Below are positions 1 to 9,994 of a DNA stretch of 64,000 bases, one piece after another. The stretch is from Salvia splendens (Eukaryota > Streptophyta > Magnoliopsida > Lamiales > Lamiaceae). Positions within the stretch are counted from its first letter, which is position 1, and every line of letters starts with the position of its first letter. The stretch lies in NCBI RefSeq assembly GCF_004379255.2, contig NC_056041.1:18445559-18509558 (forward strand), written 5' to 3'. Position numbers and translations under genes: made by a program. The notes beneath the pieces are model-generated. The model was not told the origin of the DNA, made no database searches, and saw only the letters and a program-made list of their open reading frames with translations.

Positions 1-1128
1 AAATGACTTTTTGGTCCGAAAAATGGCTACAAATATCTCATTCGTGATTAGGTTGAAGGTTAGGCACTTCTGGGGATATTTTTTTTTGTTAGGGGTCTAG
101 AGCGAAACTTTTGGAAACGTCAGGGACTTTTTATGTAGTTCAGTGTGATATCAGGTTGTAATCATGTTTAATAGTGTAAATTAAATTCAGTGTCATGTCA
201 AGTTGTCAACTCATATTAAAGTATGTTGTTATCAGATTCGTGTAGTGTGCAGTCTTGCAGGTCGTGTTTGAATTTGGAATGTAGCAAGTCGAGTTCATAT
301 TTAGATCAAACCTTATGGGGCTGGGTTGGAAAACCCGACAACAACTCAATCCATATAAATTGTCACCTCTAGATTAAGGTATGAAAGACAATAAAGTAAG
401 TGATTAGATATTTTATTTTTTATTATAAAGAAAGTGACTAAAATAATATGGTACAACACCAAATGGAATAATACTAAAATGACTAGGTACAATTTGAATT
501 TTGAGAAAATGTTGATCCATTTAAAATTAGAGGCAACAACAATGTCAAATTTTCCATTAATTTCAAATTGTTTTAGAATAAGATTTGTTTAATTAATGCA
601 TGTATTTTGTCAATCATGTCAAAATTAAGATTTTGACATCCATTTCGCGATTTTTATTGAGCAATGAAGATAAATTTTATCGGAAACGGCTACCGCGGCA
701 GTATCTTGGCAAAATTTGTCTTTATTACTCAACTAAAATTATTGAATGCGGAGTATATGTTAGTATGTCTTTATATAATGACAACAAAGTTCATACGTAA
801 AATCACCGAATTAATCTTAATTGGGCGTCTTATTCTAATATGACTAAAAATGGCCACGAACAATTAACTATTATCAAAGTTGGAATATATAAAAAAACCT
901 TTATTACTCAATCGAAATAATCAAATAATATATCAAAATCTTTGTCTTAATATATACTCCGACGATGTCCTTACATTAAAACGAATGAATTTTAATCTAA
1001 AACGATTAAAAATTGAAGTCGAGAGTGACAACCAAGCAGTGGTCTTTATGATTAACTCGAATAGATAGGATGGAAGTTGTTTCAGTCTCGTTCGAAATAT
1101 TTGGAGTATGTGTGACAAAAACTGGTCT
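1..1128. other. Intergenic spacer, no gene seen
   Basis: AT-rich sequence with only short chance ORFs. I see no domain, exon or tRNA. It ends at the left 8-bp target duplication of the hAT element (GTGGTAAT, 1129-1136). Confidence 0.6.
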
Positions 1129-1140
1129 GTGGTAATTAGA

Positions 1141-1345
1141 CGTCACCACGGTTCCGGAACCGGCGGTTCACGGTTCGGAACCGCCGGTTCCGGTTCAATA
1201 AATTGATGAACCTGAACCGGCCCGGCCAAGGTGTGGCGGTTCCGGTTCGTGAACCGTGGAACCGCCGGTTCAAGTGAACCGTGGAACCGCCGGTGATTGG
1301 CCGGTTCCGGGCCGGTTCGGCCGGTTCGGCGGTTCGTTTTGATTT
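1141..1345. repeat. hAT left subterminal arm, GC-rich inverted-motif cluster
   Basis: Dense overlapping copies of GGTTCCGG, GAACCGCCGG and their complements, able to fold on themselves. The same motifs fill the right arm. In hAT elements, short subterminal repeats are the usual transposase binding sites; that role is inferred here. Confidence 0.8.
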
Positions 1346-1375
1346 TTTTTTTTTTTTTTTTGCATTTTGTAAATT

Positions 1376-1605
1376 GTAATTCAAGTTTAAAATGTAAAAA
1401 AACTTGCGTAAATAACATTAGAATGAAGCGATGTACAAATGTAATTTTATTGATACAAATTACAACTTCAAAATTACAAATTACAACTTTAAAATTACAA
1501 ATTACAAGTTAAAATTTACAAATTACAACATAAAAATTAGAAATTACAACTTCAAAATTATAAATTACAAAAGACTTAAAGTCTTCATTACAATTTACAA
1601 AATTA
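1376..1605. repeat. AT-rich short tandem repeats inside hAT left end
   Basis: Imperfect units of about 18-20 bp with core AAATTACAACTT recur from roughly 1440 to 1600, between the GC-rich arm and the transposase 3' end. No coding function is evident. Confidence 0.6.
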
Positions 1606-1808
1606 CATATTCGAAATAAAGGGGAGAAAAAAGAAATAAAGGAAAAGGACTTGAGCTCAACTTAAATTTAAACTTAAATTTAAAATTTAAGTTGAAATAT
1701 AAGTTGAGATGCCTACGTATCCTCAATGCTCAATTGCATTTTGGAATCAAAGTCCACGTAGTTCTCTTACCTTGCTTACCTATTTGGCTTGATCGGAAGT
1801 ATTGGCGC

Positions 1809-4800
1809 CTACTCTTCTTCGTCGGGGAAGTAGTCTTGGTCGGGTTGTACTACTAGTTTGTCCCAATCCGGTTCTTGGTCTCTAATTTCGGCGGAGCACC
1901 AATCATCAAGTAACATGGTGGCTTCCATGTTTTGTCCGGTGAGCCTACTTCTTCGGTCGTCCAAGACGTTGCCTCCAACACTAAAGGCGGACTCGACGGC
2001 GACAGTGGAAGCCGGAACCGAAAAGATCTCCTTGGCCATTGATGCAAGGATGGGAAAATCTTTCTCGTGTGAAGACCACCAATCTAGGACGTCGATTTGT
2101 TGGGGAACGGGACCTCCTTCTTCCTCATTGAATGAAAAGTGTGAGTCTAAATATAAATCTAACTCACTTACCGAATGTGCCGTCCTTCCTCCGCTGCTGA
2201 AGGCGTATAGGTCCGCCAATTGGGATTGGGTGTCGGGGTCATCAACTTGGAAGAAGCCAAAGTTCTGTGTTTGACGGGGGGGGTCTAGGTCGAACTTGGT
2301 GGGTAGTGTTGTACTTGACTTCGTAATCGTGAAAGAGAGACCGCAAGTCGAACTCAAAATTTCTTTGGAGGCTTGGGAGGTGGGGGAGGTTTATTTGGAA
2401 TGTTTGGGCAAGGTTTATGTAGTTGTCGTCGTCGTCAGTTTGCAAAGCTCGGAGTGGTTCAAGATCAATAGAAGCTAAACTGTTGTAATAAAATTCTAAA
2501 ATTTTGAAAGTACCAACTAGTTTCCACTTTGGATCCAAAACTTTGGCAAGCAAAAAAACTGTTGGGATCTCATTGAAATACTTGAGCCATTTTTCAACCA
2601 TGTAATATAAAACACACATAAGCTCAAGATTGTTTGCGGAATTTTTCATTGCAGTTTTAAAACCAAGTGATATGATCATGCAATGTTCTAAAACACGAAC
2701 GGATGTGCAATAATACACACCCGATAACTCCATAGTTGCACTTCGAAAATTTTTGAATAATTTAAATAAACTCAGGCTTTGTTCCCAACAAGAAGATGTT
2801 AGATATAAATCATCAACAGGGTAAGTTCTATAAAAATCAACTAAATAGTCTATATGCTCCATTGTAGATTGCAACATGTCATATGTAGAGTTCCATCTAG
2901 TAGAAACGTCTAAAGTAAACTTTGTGTACCTTATTTTCTTCGAGTGGCAATACTTCTTCCACGCCTTGCCAATTTGAGGCTTCCAGTGGATCAAGGATAC
3001 AGCTGTAGTAATAGGTTGAATATGTCTTTGCCATAAAGACAAAGCATCTTGTACACATAAGTTTAAAATATGACAAATACATCGTTGATGAAAATACTTA
3101 CCACTTATCACCGGGGAGCAAGCCGCAATTAAATCGGATATACTTGCGGTGTTGGCGGTTGCGTTATCAAAACCAACCGAAAATATCTTGTTGCATAACT
3201 CATACTCATTCAAAACTTGAATAATTAAAGAAGCAATTGCTTGTGCGGTGTGTGGGGAAGGAAATTGTCTAAAACCAATCAAACGTTTATTTAAAGACCA
3301 ACTATTGTCTATAAAATGACAAGAAATACCCATGTAAGAATTTCGTTGGAAAGAATCCGTCCACACATCGGAGCAAATATTAACTTTGTGCCCCAAGGTG
3401 GATAGACTCTTTGCAATTTCCATTTTTTTTTCAAAATACTGCCGGTTGTTAGATCTTTGAGCAGTAGAGGGGGGAATTCTTTTTGCAGCAACATTAAAAG
3501 CTTGTTGCATAGTCATTTCATATTTTCTGTCATTAAAAAAATTGAACGGCAAATGTTTCATTGCCGCCCATCTTACCATGGTATCGGTAGTATTTTTGGG
3601 ATCGTATTTAAATAGTGGCGTACCTGTTTGAGACGATGAGCCGGCGGGGAAGTTGATTTGGGTTTGGGATCTAGAATGCCCAAATTCCACGGGGTGTTTT
3701 GCCTTCAAATGGCGTGTGAGAGTACCATATCCCCCACCGATTACAAATGGATAGACTTTATCGCAATAGTTGCAATAAGCTTTGAACTCGCCTGTCTCCA
3801 CGGTAGTGGTCGAATCATCAGGATTAGAAATTACCACCGGGACCTTCTTGTAATGTTTGGTGAAGATGTCGGATTTCAACTTTGGAGGCATCTTCTTCTT
3901 TTGTCTCCCGGAAGGAGGAGGAGCTTCGGCCTCCTCGTCATTTTCGCCAACTTGGCCGGCGCTAGAAGGTGGGAATTGATGCGATCCATCGTCGCCTTCG
4001 TCCGATGATAGATTCACATCGTATTCGAAACGCGAATCCGAATGTGGCTCTTCGTCGCCGAGGGTGGCAAGTAACAAGGCCGCATTTCGATCTTCTTCCT
4101 CCTACGAGAATTATACACATTAAAACATATCATATAACATATTAAAACATATTAAAACTTACTAAAACATATTAAAACATATAAAACTTACTAAAACATA
4201 TTAAAACTTACTAAAACATATTAAAACATATTAAAACATATTAACATATTAAAACTTACTAAAACATATTAAAACTTATAACATATAAATCAAAGGAAGG
4301 ACCACGCTGAGGCATTCCACAATAGGCCATCTTGCACAAGGATATAAGAAAAGGCGGTAGTCCGCACATAATCTTTTTCCGAGCAAGTATACCAAATGGT
4401 GCTCTCAAATTAAAGACTTATCATATAACATATTAAAACATATTAAAACTTACTAAAACATATTAAAACATATAAAACTTACTAAAACATATTAAAACAT
4501 ATTAAAACATATTAACATATTAAAACTTACTAAAACATATTAAAACTTATAACATATAAATCAAAGGAAGGACGACGCTGAGGCATTCCACAATAGGCCA
4601 TCTTGCACAAGGATATAAGAAAAGGCGGTAGTCCGCACATAATCTTTTTCCGAGCAAGTATACCAAATGGTGCTCTCAAATTAAAGACTTATCATATAAC
4701 ATATTAAAACATATTAAAACTTACTAACATATTAAAACTTATATCATATAACATAATAAAACATATTAAAAAACTACTAACATATTAAAACTTATTATAA

Positions 4801-4980
4801 CATATTAACATAGTAAAACATTTAATTTAGAAGTTTAGAACTTACTTGTAATCGAAGAGCGGCTCGCCTTCCCACCTCCTCCGCAACTTGTGCTCTAGAA
4901 GGGGCACGACGACGACGAGAGTCACTTTGATCTTGGGCAATTCCCTTGCCCCGATCACCACCACGACGAGATGAAGACAT
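1809..4980 (-). pseudogene. hAT transposase, two exons, one frameshift
   Basis: Cut-and-paste transposase of the hAT element, acting in the nucleus. Exon 1 is 4980-4846, starting at an ATG followed by an Arg/Ser-rich stretch. Its donor is CAA|GTAAG, and the acceptor TAG|GAGGAA at 4102-4101 keeps frame into a long exon. That exon shows a BED-type zinc finger (CNYC ... H-x4-H, about 3790-3700), the RNase H-like hAT core, and then the C-terminal hAT dimerisation region (VESAFSVGGNVLDDRRSRL, about 2010-1950). The frame open from 4101 ends at 2242, while the C-terminal domain lies in another frame open from 2357 to 1809. The switch falls at a run of eight G (coding-strand C8) at 2276-2283, consistent with one extra base. 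It may be a real mutation or a homopolymer sequencing error. Confidence 0.88.
4118..4835. repeat. Tandem repeats within the hAT transposase intron
   Basis: The intron (4102-4845) consists of AACATATTAAAA/ACTTACTAAAAC microrepeats interrupted by two almost identical non-repetitive segments of about 130 bp (4288-4420 and 4559-4692), giving a higher-order period of about 270-290 bp (starts near 4131, 4422 and 4693). It looks like unequal crossing-over or slippage expansion. Confidence 0.8.
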
Positions 4981-5244
4981 GATATTATGGAAATTGGAAG
5001 TAGAGAATAGAGAGTAGTGTTTATGTGATATTAACGTAAACAAGAACAACGTGAGTAAATTATGAGCGCAAATAACGTAAACAACTTGAGAGAAAGAGGA
5101 TGGAGAATAGAGAAATTGAGATTGAGAGAGAAATTCTTATCAACACAAGAATGGGGTAAGTAGAAAATGAAGATGAGGGGGTTATTTATAGGGGAAAAAT
5201 GTGATTAAAAAAAGAAAAAAAAAAGAAAAAATTTCAAATTTTTG

Positions 5245-5643
5245 AAATCCGGCGGAACCGCCGGTTTACCGCCGGAACCGCCGGTTTACTCGTTGAACCG
5301 CCGGTTTTTGGTCAGAAACCGCCGGTTTCGTCAACGGTTTTCTGACAAAAACCGGCGGTTTCTGACCCGGTTTCTGAAAAGGCTACGTCTAGGCCGGTGG
5401 TAGCCTGAAAAGGTGTCGGAACCGGTGAACCGCCGGTTCGGAACCGCCGGTTCGGAACCGCCGGTTCCGGTGAAAACCGGCGGTTCGGAACCGCCGGTTA
5501 CGGTTCGCAAATTTCATGAACCTGAACCGGCCCGTCGGAACCGCCGGTTCCGGTCACGGTTCGGAACCGCCGCCGACGGTTCCGGTTCCGGTTCGGAACC
5601 GCCGGTGACGGTTCCGGGCCGGTTCAGCCGGGCCGGTTCGGTT
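5245..5643. repeat. hAT right subterminal arm, GC-rich inverted-motif cluster
   Basis: About 400 bp of repeated AACCGCCGGTTC, ACCGGCGGTTTC and GGTTCCGG motifs in both orientations, longer than the left arm and ending at the right terminal inverted repeat. The local composition is far richer in G+C than the AT-rich surroundings. Putative transposase-binding region (inference). Confidence 0.8.
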
Positions 5644-5662
5644 TGGTGATGTCTAGTGGTAA

Positions 5663-5995
5663 TGATAGACCCTTGATCTATCGGACTAGAGCACCAACGA
5701 TTTGTAGTGAAACAAAGAACAAGATAAACCCTAGTTGAAGTGCTAGGGGGCGATTTCCACCAGAACCGAGAATGAGAATAAGCTTATACTTTATTTCTCA
5801 ATGAATCAAAATACTAAGAATTCTATAATTTATAGAATTCTAAACCCTAAACATATCTTGCTAATCAAGAAAGATAATAAAATATTACAAAAAATATGGA
5901 ATATAACTAACTAAAATAAGAGATACTAAATCAAATCAAATAAAAGATACTGGAGATGATTTTCAGCGAGATTCACTAAATCGAAGACCCTATCA
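5663..5995 (-). repeat. 3' LTR of the TPS-carrying retrotransposon
   Basis: 333 bp, pairs with 8398-8730. The differences are about a dozen substitutions and small indels. On the minus strand it starts TGATAGGGTC and ends GGGTCTATCA. Confidence 0.93.
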
Positions 5996-6008
5996 ACTCT
6001 CCCGCCGT
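5996..6008 (-). other. Polypurine tract of the TPS-carrying retrotransposon
   Basis: On the minus strand GGCGGGAGAGT directly precedes the 3' LTR. Just upstream is a TTGAGGGCAAGGTGG stretch that is common at the 3' end of plant Ty3/gypsy internal regions. This supports the element's orientation. Confidence 0.75.
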
Positions 6009-6025
6009 TGAAAACCACCTTGCCC

Positions 6026-7687
6026 TCAAGGTGGGTAATGAAATAAGAACATGAGTGTCTCGTCCAAGGTGGAAGTACTCTCAAAATCTCCTGGGTCAAA
6101 AATACGAACTCGTTTCATCGCACCAAAGCAAAGAGTTCCATGCCCCTGTCTCGTACGAGTCGATCCAGAACGATCAATAGCCTCAGTATATGAGTTCATA
6201 ACAAGTTCTGCAATATGCATCCAGCCAAATTCAGAACCTTGGCCATATATTTCCCATTCTGCAACTTGTGGCCACCTTAAGAAGTAGCCATGCTCAGCAG
6301 AAAGTCCAAGTGTTTTGCAGGGAAGAAACCACTTGCTTAAGCTGTCCCTTCCTTTTCCACTGACCATAAAAACTAGATTTTTGGGATCACCAGGCCGTGT
6401 GTTTATGAGAGATAGAACTTGGGCACTTGGAGTCTTAATAATTGAATTTTGAGACATAAGTGTGCCATCGTAATCCAACAATATAGCCCTCCTTTTAGCC
6501 CTGCAGTAAGCTGATGTTATCTCATCCATTGAAAGCTTTCTAAAATTTGGATCTAGTGCCACCACTCTGAACCCGAAGCCAAGACCAATACCCCAACATC
6601 TTTTTCTGAAATCGTCAACACAAGTTCTCTCCATATCCTGTAAGAAGCTTCTAGCCGAAAATGCTACATCACGAGAGCTCACATATCGGTAATGCTTCTC
6701 ATGTTGTAACTCCTTCTCTCTCTCGGCCAATGATATAGCCTCGTACATTGCCTCTGCTGTTGATTCAACATTCCAAGGATTTACACGAATAGCACCACTT
6801 AGGGAAGGGGAACAACCGATGAATTCAGAGACCACCAACATGTTCTTCTTAGGTCCACTCAAGTCTGAACCTGGTTTTGCACCTGATACTCCTTCTTTGC
6901 AGACTATGTATTCATAAGGAGTCAGATTCATCCCATCCCGCACTGCTGTCACCACAGCACATTCAGCAATACTGTAGTAAGCCATCCTTTCACTGATTGA
7001 TAGAGACTGATAGATAAAAACTATAGGTTCATATCCAGGCCTTCCAAGTTCCTTATCGATTCTCTGGCAGCTCTCCCCTATTTCGCGATTTATTTCATCC
7101 AGATTTATCCCTTTTCCTCTGGAAGGATTGGCAATCTGGACCAGAACAACTCTTCCTTGCCAAGTCGGATGCTGCTTCAGCATGTGCTCCATAGCTAAAA
7201 GTTTCAAATTTATACCTTTAAATATGTTCATATCATCGAATCCAAGCAACACAGTTTTGCCAGTAAACTGTTGCTCACCATCGACCAAAGCATTCCCCAA
7301 CAAGGAAACTTTCCTCATCAGAGGTATTGCCCTTCCAATAGAGATATTCCCTACAAGCTCCTTGTTTGCCACAACAATGGCAGCACATGAAATAATATCC
7401 ACATTATCCCGCTGTGCAATGCGCTCCCCATCAAAGCTGTGTCTGCTTTTGGTAACTGTGGAAGACACTGGAGGGGAATGATCAACAACTGCAAAGCCTG
7501 AGCTGATCAAATGAACAGTCTTAATTTCATGCTTTTCATCATCTACCCATGAAACCTCATCCGTTAATTCGGGAGCAAAGTGGGTAGTCTCCACACCTTC
7601 GTTATATGCTTCCGGAATCGCATCACACGAGACATCATCAACGCTGCAGAAAGTTGGCGCTGCATCAGTTATAGAAGACTCCAACAT
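6026..7687 (-). CDS. Transduced class II trehalose-phosphate synthase fragment inside an LTR element
   Basis: Open reading frame of 553 codons. Residues about 130-506 match plant class II trehalose-6-phosphate synthase/phosphatase proteins: part of the GT20 synthase domain (VLVQIANPSRGKG near 182, VRDGMNLTPYEY near 249, SPSLSGAIRVNPW near 293) followed by the TPP-like phosphatase domain (LLDYDGT near 404, VSGKGRDSL near 442, AEHGYFLRW near 464). The N-terminal half of the synthase domain and the C-terminal third of the phosphatase domain are missing, so catalytic activity is unlikely. Residues 1-110 and 507-553 are not TPS-like and probably derive from the retrotransposon. The ATG is four bases beyond the gag relic's stop. 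No intron interrupts it, suggesting capture from spliced RNA if the donor gene has an intron here. Expression, and any dominant effect on trehalose signalling, are unknown. Confidence 0.85.
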   Translation of the reverse strand: MLESSITDAAPTFCSVDDVSCDAIPEAYNEGVETTHFAPELTDEVSWVDDEKHEIKTVHLISSGFAVVDHSPPVSSTVTKSRHSFDGERIAQRDNVDIISCAAIVVANKELVGNISIGRAIPLMRKVSLLGNALVDGEQQFTGKTVLLGFDDMNIFKGINLKLLAMEHMLKQHPTWQGRVVLVQIANPSRGKGINLDEINREIGESCQRIDKELGRPGYEPIVFIYQSLSISERMAYYSIAECAVVTAVRDGMNLTPYEYIVCKEGVSGAKPGSDLSGPKKNMLVVSEFIGCSPSLSGAIRVNPWNVESTAEAMYEAISLAEREKELQHEKHYRYVSSRDVAFSARSFLQDMERTCVDDFRKRCWGIGLGFGFRVVALDPNFRKLSMDEITSAYCRAKRRAILLDYDGTLMSQNSIIKTPSAQVLSLINTRPGDPKNLVFMVSGKGRDSLSKWFLPCKTLGLSAEHGYFLRWPQVAEWEIYGQGSEFGWMHIAELVMNSYTEAIDRSGSTRTRQGHGTLCFGAMKRVRIFDPGDFESTSTLDETLMFLFHYPP

Positions 7688-7690
7688 GAC

Positions 7691-8071
7691 TTATCTCGGT
7701 GCATCAACAATAGGCTCAGATTGATGGACATCATCCCCCATATGTGAATCACCCTCAAGTAACTCCGGAGTAAAACGATGATAGACCGCCACCAAGAAAT
7801 CCTCCCACGAACCATCAATGTCAGTTTTTTGATAATTATGAAACCAATCGGTCGCCGGTGGATTGAACAAGTATTTCGTAAGATAAAGACGATCATCGAG
7901 GGGAGTGTAGTGGTGGTTGTAATATTGTTGGACCTCACAGATCCAATCCAGGGCCTTCTCTCCGTCGAAACGTGGTGGTTCGAGGCGGAGGCGCGGTAGG
8001 GCATGGGTGTTGATACCAAGCGGTGCTTTTGAGACCGACGGCGGAAGAGACCAGCCCCGCTGAGGTCCCAT
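7691..8071 (-). pseudogene. Ty3/gypsy gag remnant
   Basis: 126 codons. Residues about 28-105 carry the retrotransposon gag pattern: LEPPRFDGEKALDWI, QQYYNHH, PATDWFHNYQ and WEDFLVAVYHRFTPE. It lies in the expected place after the 5' LTR and stops just before the captured TPS ORF. A normal gag is longer and carries a zinc knuckle, so this is a truncated remnant that can no longer lead into pol. Confidence 0.8.
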
Positions 8072-8379
8072 GACTAGCTACTGGTCCGGTGGCCGAGTAT
8101 TCCACGGCTGATGTGGTGGCGAGCGCTCGTCAAGGCTGTCCGGAGGCTCCTCGGTCAGTGTATGAAGTCTGAAATTGGCTAGAAATTCTCCATGAGCAGC
8201 AACCAGTTGGCGCAAGTCCACGAGGATCTCACGGAGAGCATGTTGTTGTAAAGATTCCTAGAGAAAAGCCATGGAAACAAGCGGTGGCTGCGTGGCTGTG
8301 ATGATTGGAGTATGGATTGAGATTGTGAGGATTTTGTCGTGAGTCGTGAGTTTTGAGAGATTTTGATGGAGGAAGAGTA

Positions 8380-8397
8380 AACAATGGAAGCACCAGT
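8380..8397 (-). other. Putative primer-binding site next to the 5' LTR
   Basis: On the minus strand ACTGGTGCTTCCATTG follows the 5' LTR directly. The TGG start fits pairing with a tRNA 3' CCA end. I do not assign the tRNA. Confidence 0.55.
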
Positions 8398-8730
8398 TGA
8401 TAGACCCTTGATCTATCGGACTAGAGCACTAACGATTTGTAGTGAAACGAATAACAAGATAAACCCTAGTTGAGGTGCTAGGGGGTGATTTCCGCCAGAA
8501 CCAGAATGAGAATAAGCTTATACTTTATTTCTCAATGAATCAAAATACTAAGAATTCTATAATTTATAGAATTCTAAACCCTAAACATATCTTGCTAATC
8601 AAGAAAGATAATAAAAGATTACAAAAAATATGGAATATAACTAACTAAAATAAGAGATACTAATCAAATAAAATAAAAGATACTGGAGATGATTTTCAGC
8701 GAGATTCACTGAAAATCGAGGACCCTATCA
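8398..8730 (-). repeat. 5' LTR of the TPS-carrying retrotransposon
   Basis: 333-bp partner of 5663-5995, followed on the plus strand by the GGTAA target duplication at 8731-8735. Confidence 0.93.
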
Positions 8731-8735
8731 GGTAA

Positions 8736-9994
8736 TCAAACACATATATTGTGAGGTTAATTCAGTTGCAGGCTGGTCGTCAGGTCGGGATACAGGTATG
8801 TATTTACATGATGAGCCACCAATTGGGGTATGAAACTTGTTATTGAGCGATCGTTTGAGAACCTCATATGTTCGAGCTGGATAGACCGTAGTATTTTTTT
8901 AAGGGTTATGCCCTCTCTTGTAACCAAAAAAAAATTGACCACAAACTCGATATTATTGGTGCTACGGTTTTTATAAGAATCAGAATTAAATAATTTTCAA
9001 AGTTTGAAATATAGTATAAAAAATAAGAACTTGACACTACAATTTAAATTTGGTTGAAATTTAACCTTTAAGCTATAATAAACTTAAAAATGCAACCAAT
9101 GTACAAACAATCTTCAATCTCGGCTTCCTTGTTTATATCAGTGCGTGTTGTGTGTCATGAGTGTGTGCTTGTTTGGCAATTGGTTTTTGGGTTGTTCTAT
9201 GGGCTTGATTGTTGGGGTTGGTGCTTGAGCTTTATTCTAGCCCGGTTTAATTCTTTTAGACCACCAATTCAATTCAAGCCATCGAGCCATATCGCCAATA
9301 TGAAGCAGAAAAGCAAATGTGGCTGACACGTTGGATGTCCACGTCCGCTAACGAACCTTGACGCACGCCGTGTCTAGTGCATTCAAACACACCAAAGCAT
9401 TCTCTGCACTCATAGGCATACAAGCTATCTTTTCTCTGCATTGTCTTTATGTAAAAACTTTGCCATCACCATCACGAGTTTGTCAGAGTTCTGCTTCTAG
9501 CATTGCTGCTACTTCAGATACGGATACACTTTATCTTTAGAGCTGACACGCCAATCCAATAGCACTACCTAGGCATATCTCGTCTTGCAGAAACATGACT
9601 CTTCGACTCGACTTACCTTTTACATTATGGTTTAAAGTATTGAATCTGTATTTCAATTCAGTTTATTCCGTGTAATTTCTCCGTTTTTTTTAGTTGTATT
9701 GCATCCGACTAGTGTTTTATTTCTAGTTGTATTGCATCCGACTAGTGTTTTATTTCATACCATAATTTTCACAATTCTAATTGCCAAATTTAAGCTGACA
9801 GATAGAAATTAACCCTATGACTTAAAGATGACAATCTACTACTCATCCATTGCATAACACAAGGAAAACAGAAGACAACCACTTCCCCAACGTTCAACTA
9901 GCAATAAAGGAAGTGTGTATATATATATAAGGCAAGACTAGGCATAATCCACATCGATCGATCATACAAGCAAAGCAAAGCAAAGCAAAGCAAT
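8736..9994. other. Intergenic, including probable 3' flank of the RETICULATA-related gene
   Basis: No coding potential recognised; the short ORFs here match no family I know. It contains a 33-bp perfect tandem duplication (9691-9756) and an AAAGC microsatellite (9968-9990) just past the stop of the next gene. Confidence 0.6.
9691..9756. repeat. 33-bp perfect tandem duplication
   Basis: Unit 9691-9723 (starting TAGTTGTATTGCATCCGACT) is repeated exactly at 9724-9756. Probably a recent replication-slippage product. Confidence 0.9.

Larger units (their letters stand above)
1137..5655 (-). mobile_element. Complete hAT DNA transposon, 4519 bp
   Basis: The ends are near-perfect inverted repeats: TAGACGTCACCA at 1137-1148 and TGGTGATGTCTA at 5644-5655 (11 of 12 match when inverted). 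An exact 8-bp target-site duplication GTGGTAAT lies outside each end (1129-1136 and 5656-5663); 8 bp is the hAT hallmark. Inside are GC-rich subterminal arms built from GGTTC/GAACC and CGGCGG motifs, and a minus-strand two-exon transposase with BED finger and hAT dimerisation domain. The ends and gene agree, so the boundaries are firm. The transposase is frameshifted once, so this copy may not be autonomous as sequenced. Confidence 0.95.
5663..8730 (-). mobile_element. Non-autonomous LTR retrotransposon carrying a TPS gene fragment
   Basis: Two 333-bp LTRs (5663-5995 and 8398-8730, roughly 96% identical by eye) begin and end with TGATAG/CTATCA and are flanked by the 5-bp duplication GGTAA (5658-5662 and 8731-8735). 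The element reads on the minus strand. Downstream of the 5' LTR (8398-8730) is a primer-binding-like site, then a Ty3/gypsy-type gag relic, then a long ORF made mainly of trehalose-phosphate synthase, then a purine-rich tract against the 3' LTR. No protease, RT or integrase is visible, so pol seems replaced by host sequence. Movement would need proteins from another element. It abuts the hAT element: its left TSD lies within the right hAT TSD. Confidence 0.92.

Noticed and set aside
1136..1418. Open frames rich in Arg and Pro in the left hAT arm (also 5413-5649)
   Set aside because: They arise from the GC-rich GGTTCCGG repeats, occur on both strands and have no domain or splice support.
6026..7687. 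A functional trehalose-phosphate synthase gene
   Set aside because: It lacks the N-terminal half of the synthase domain and the end of the phosphatase domain, and lies between LTRs with a target duplication.
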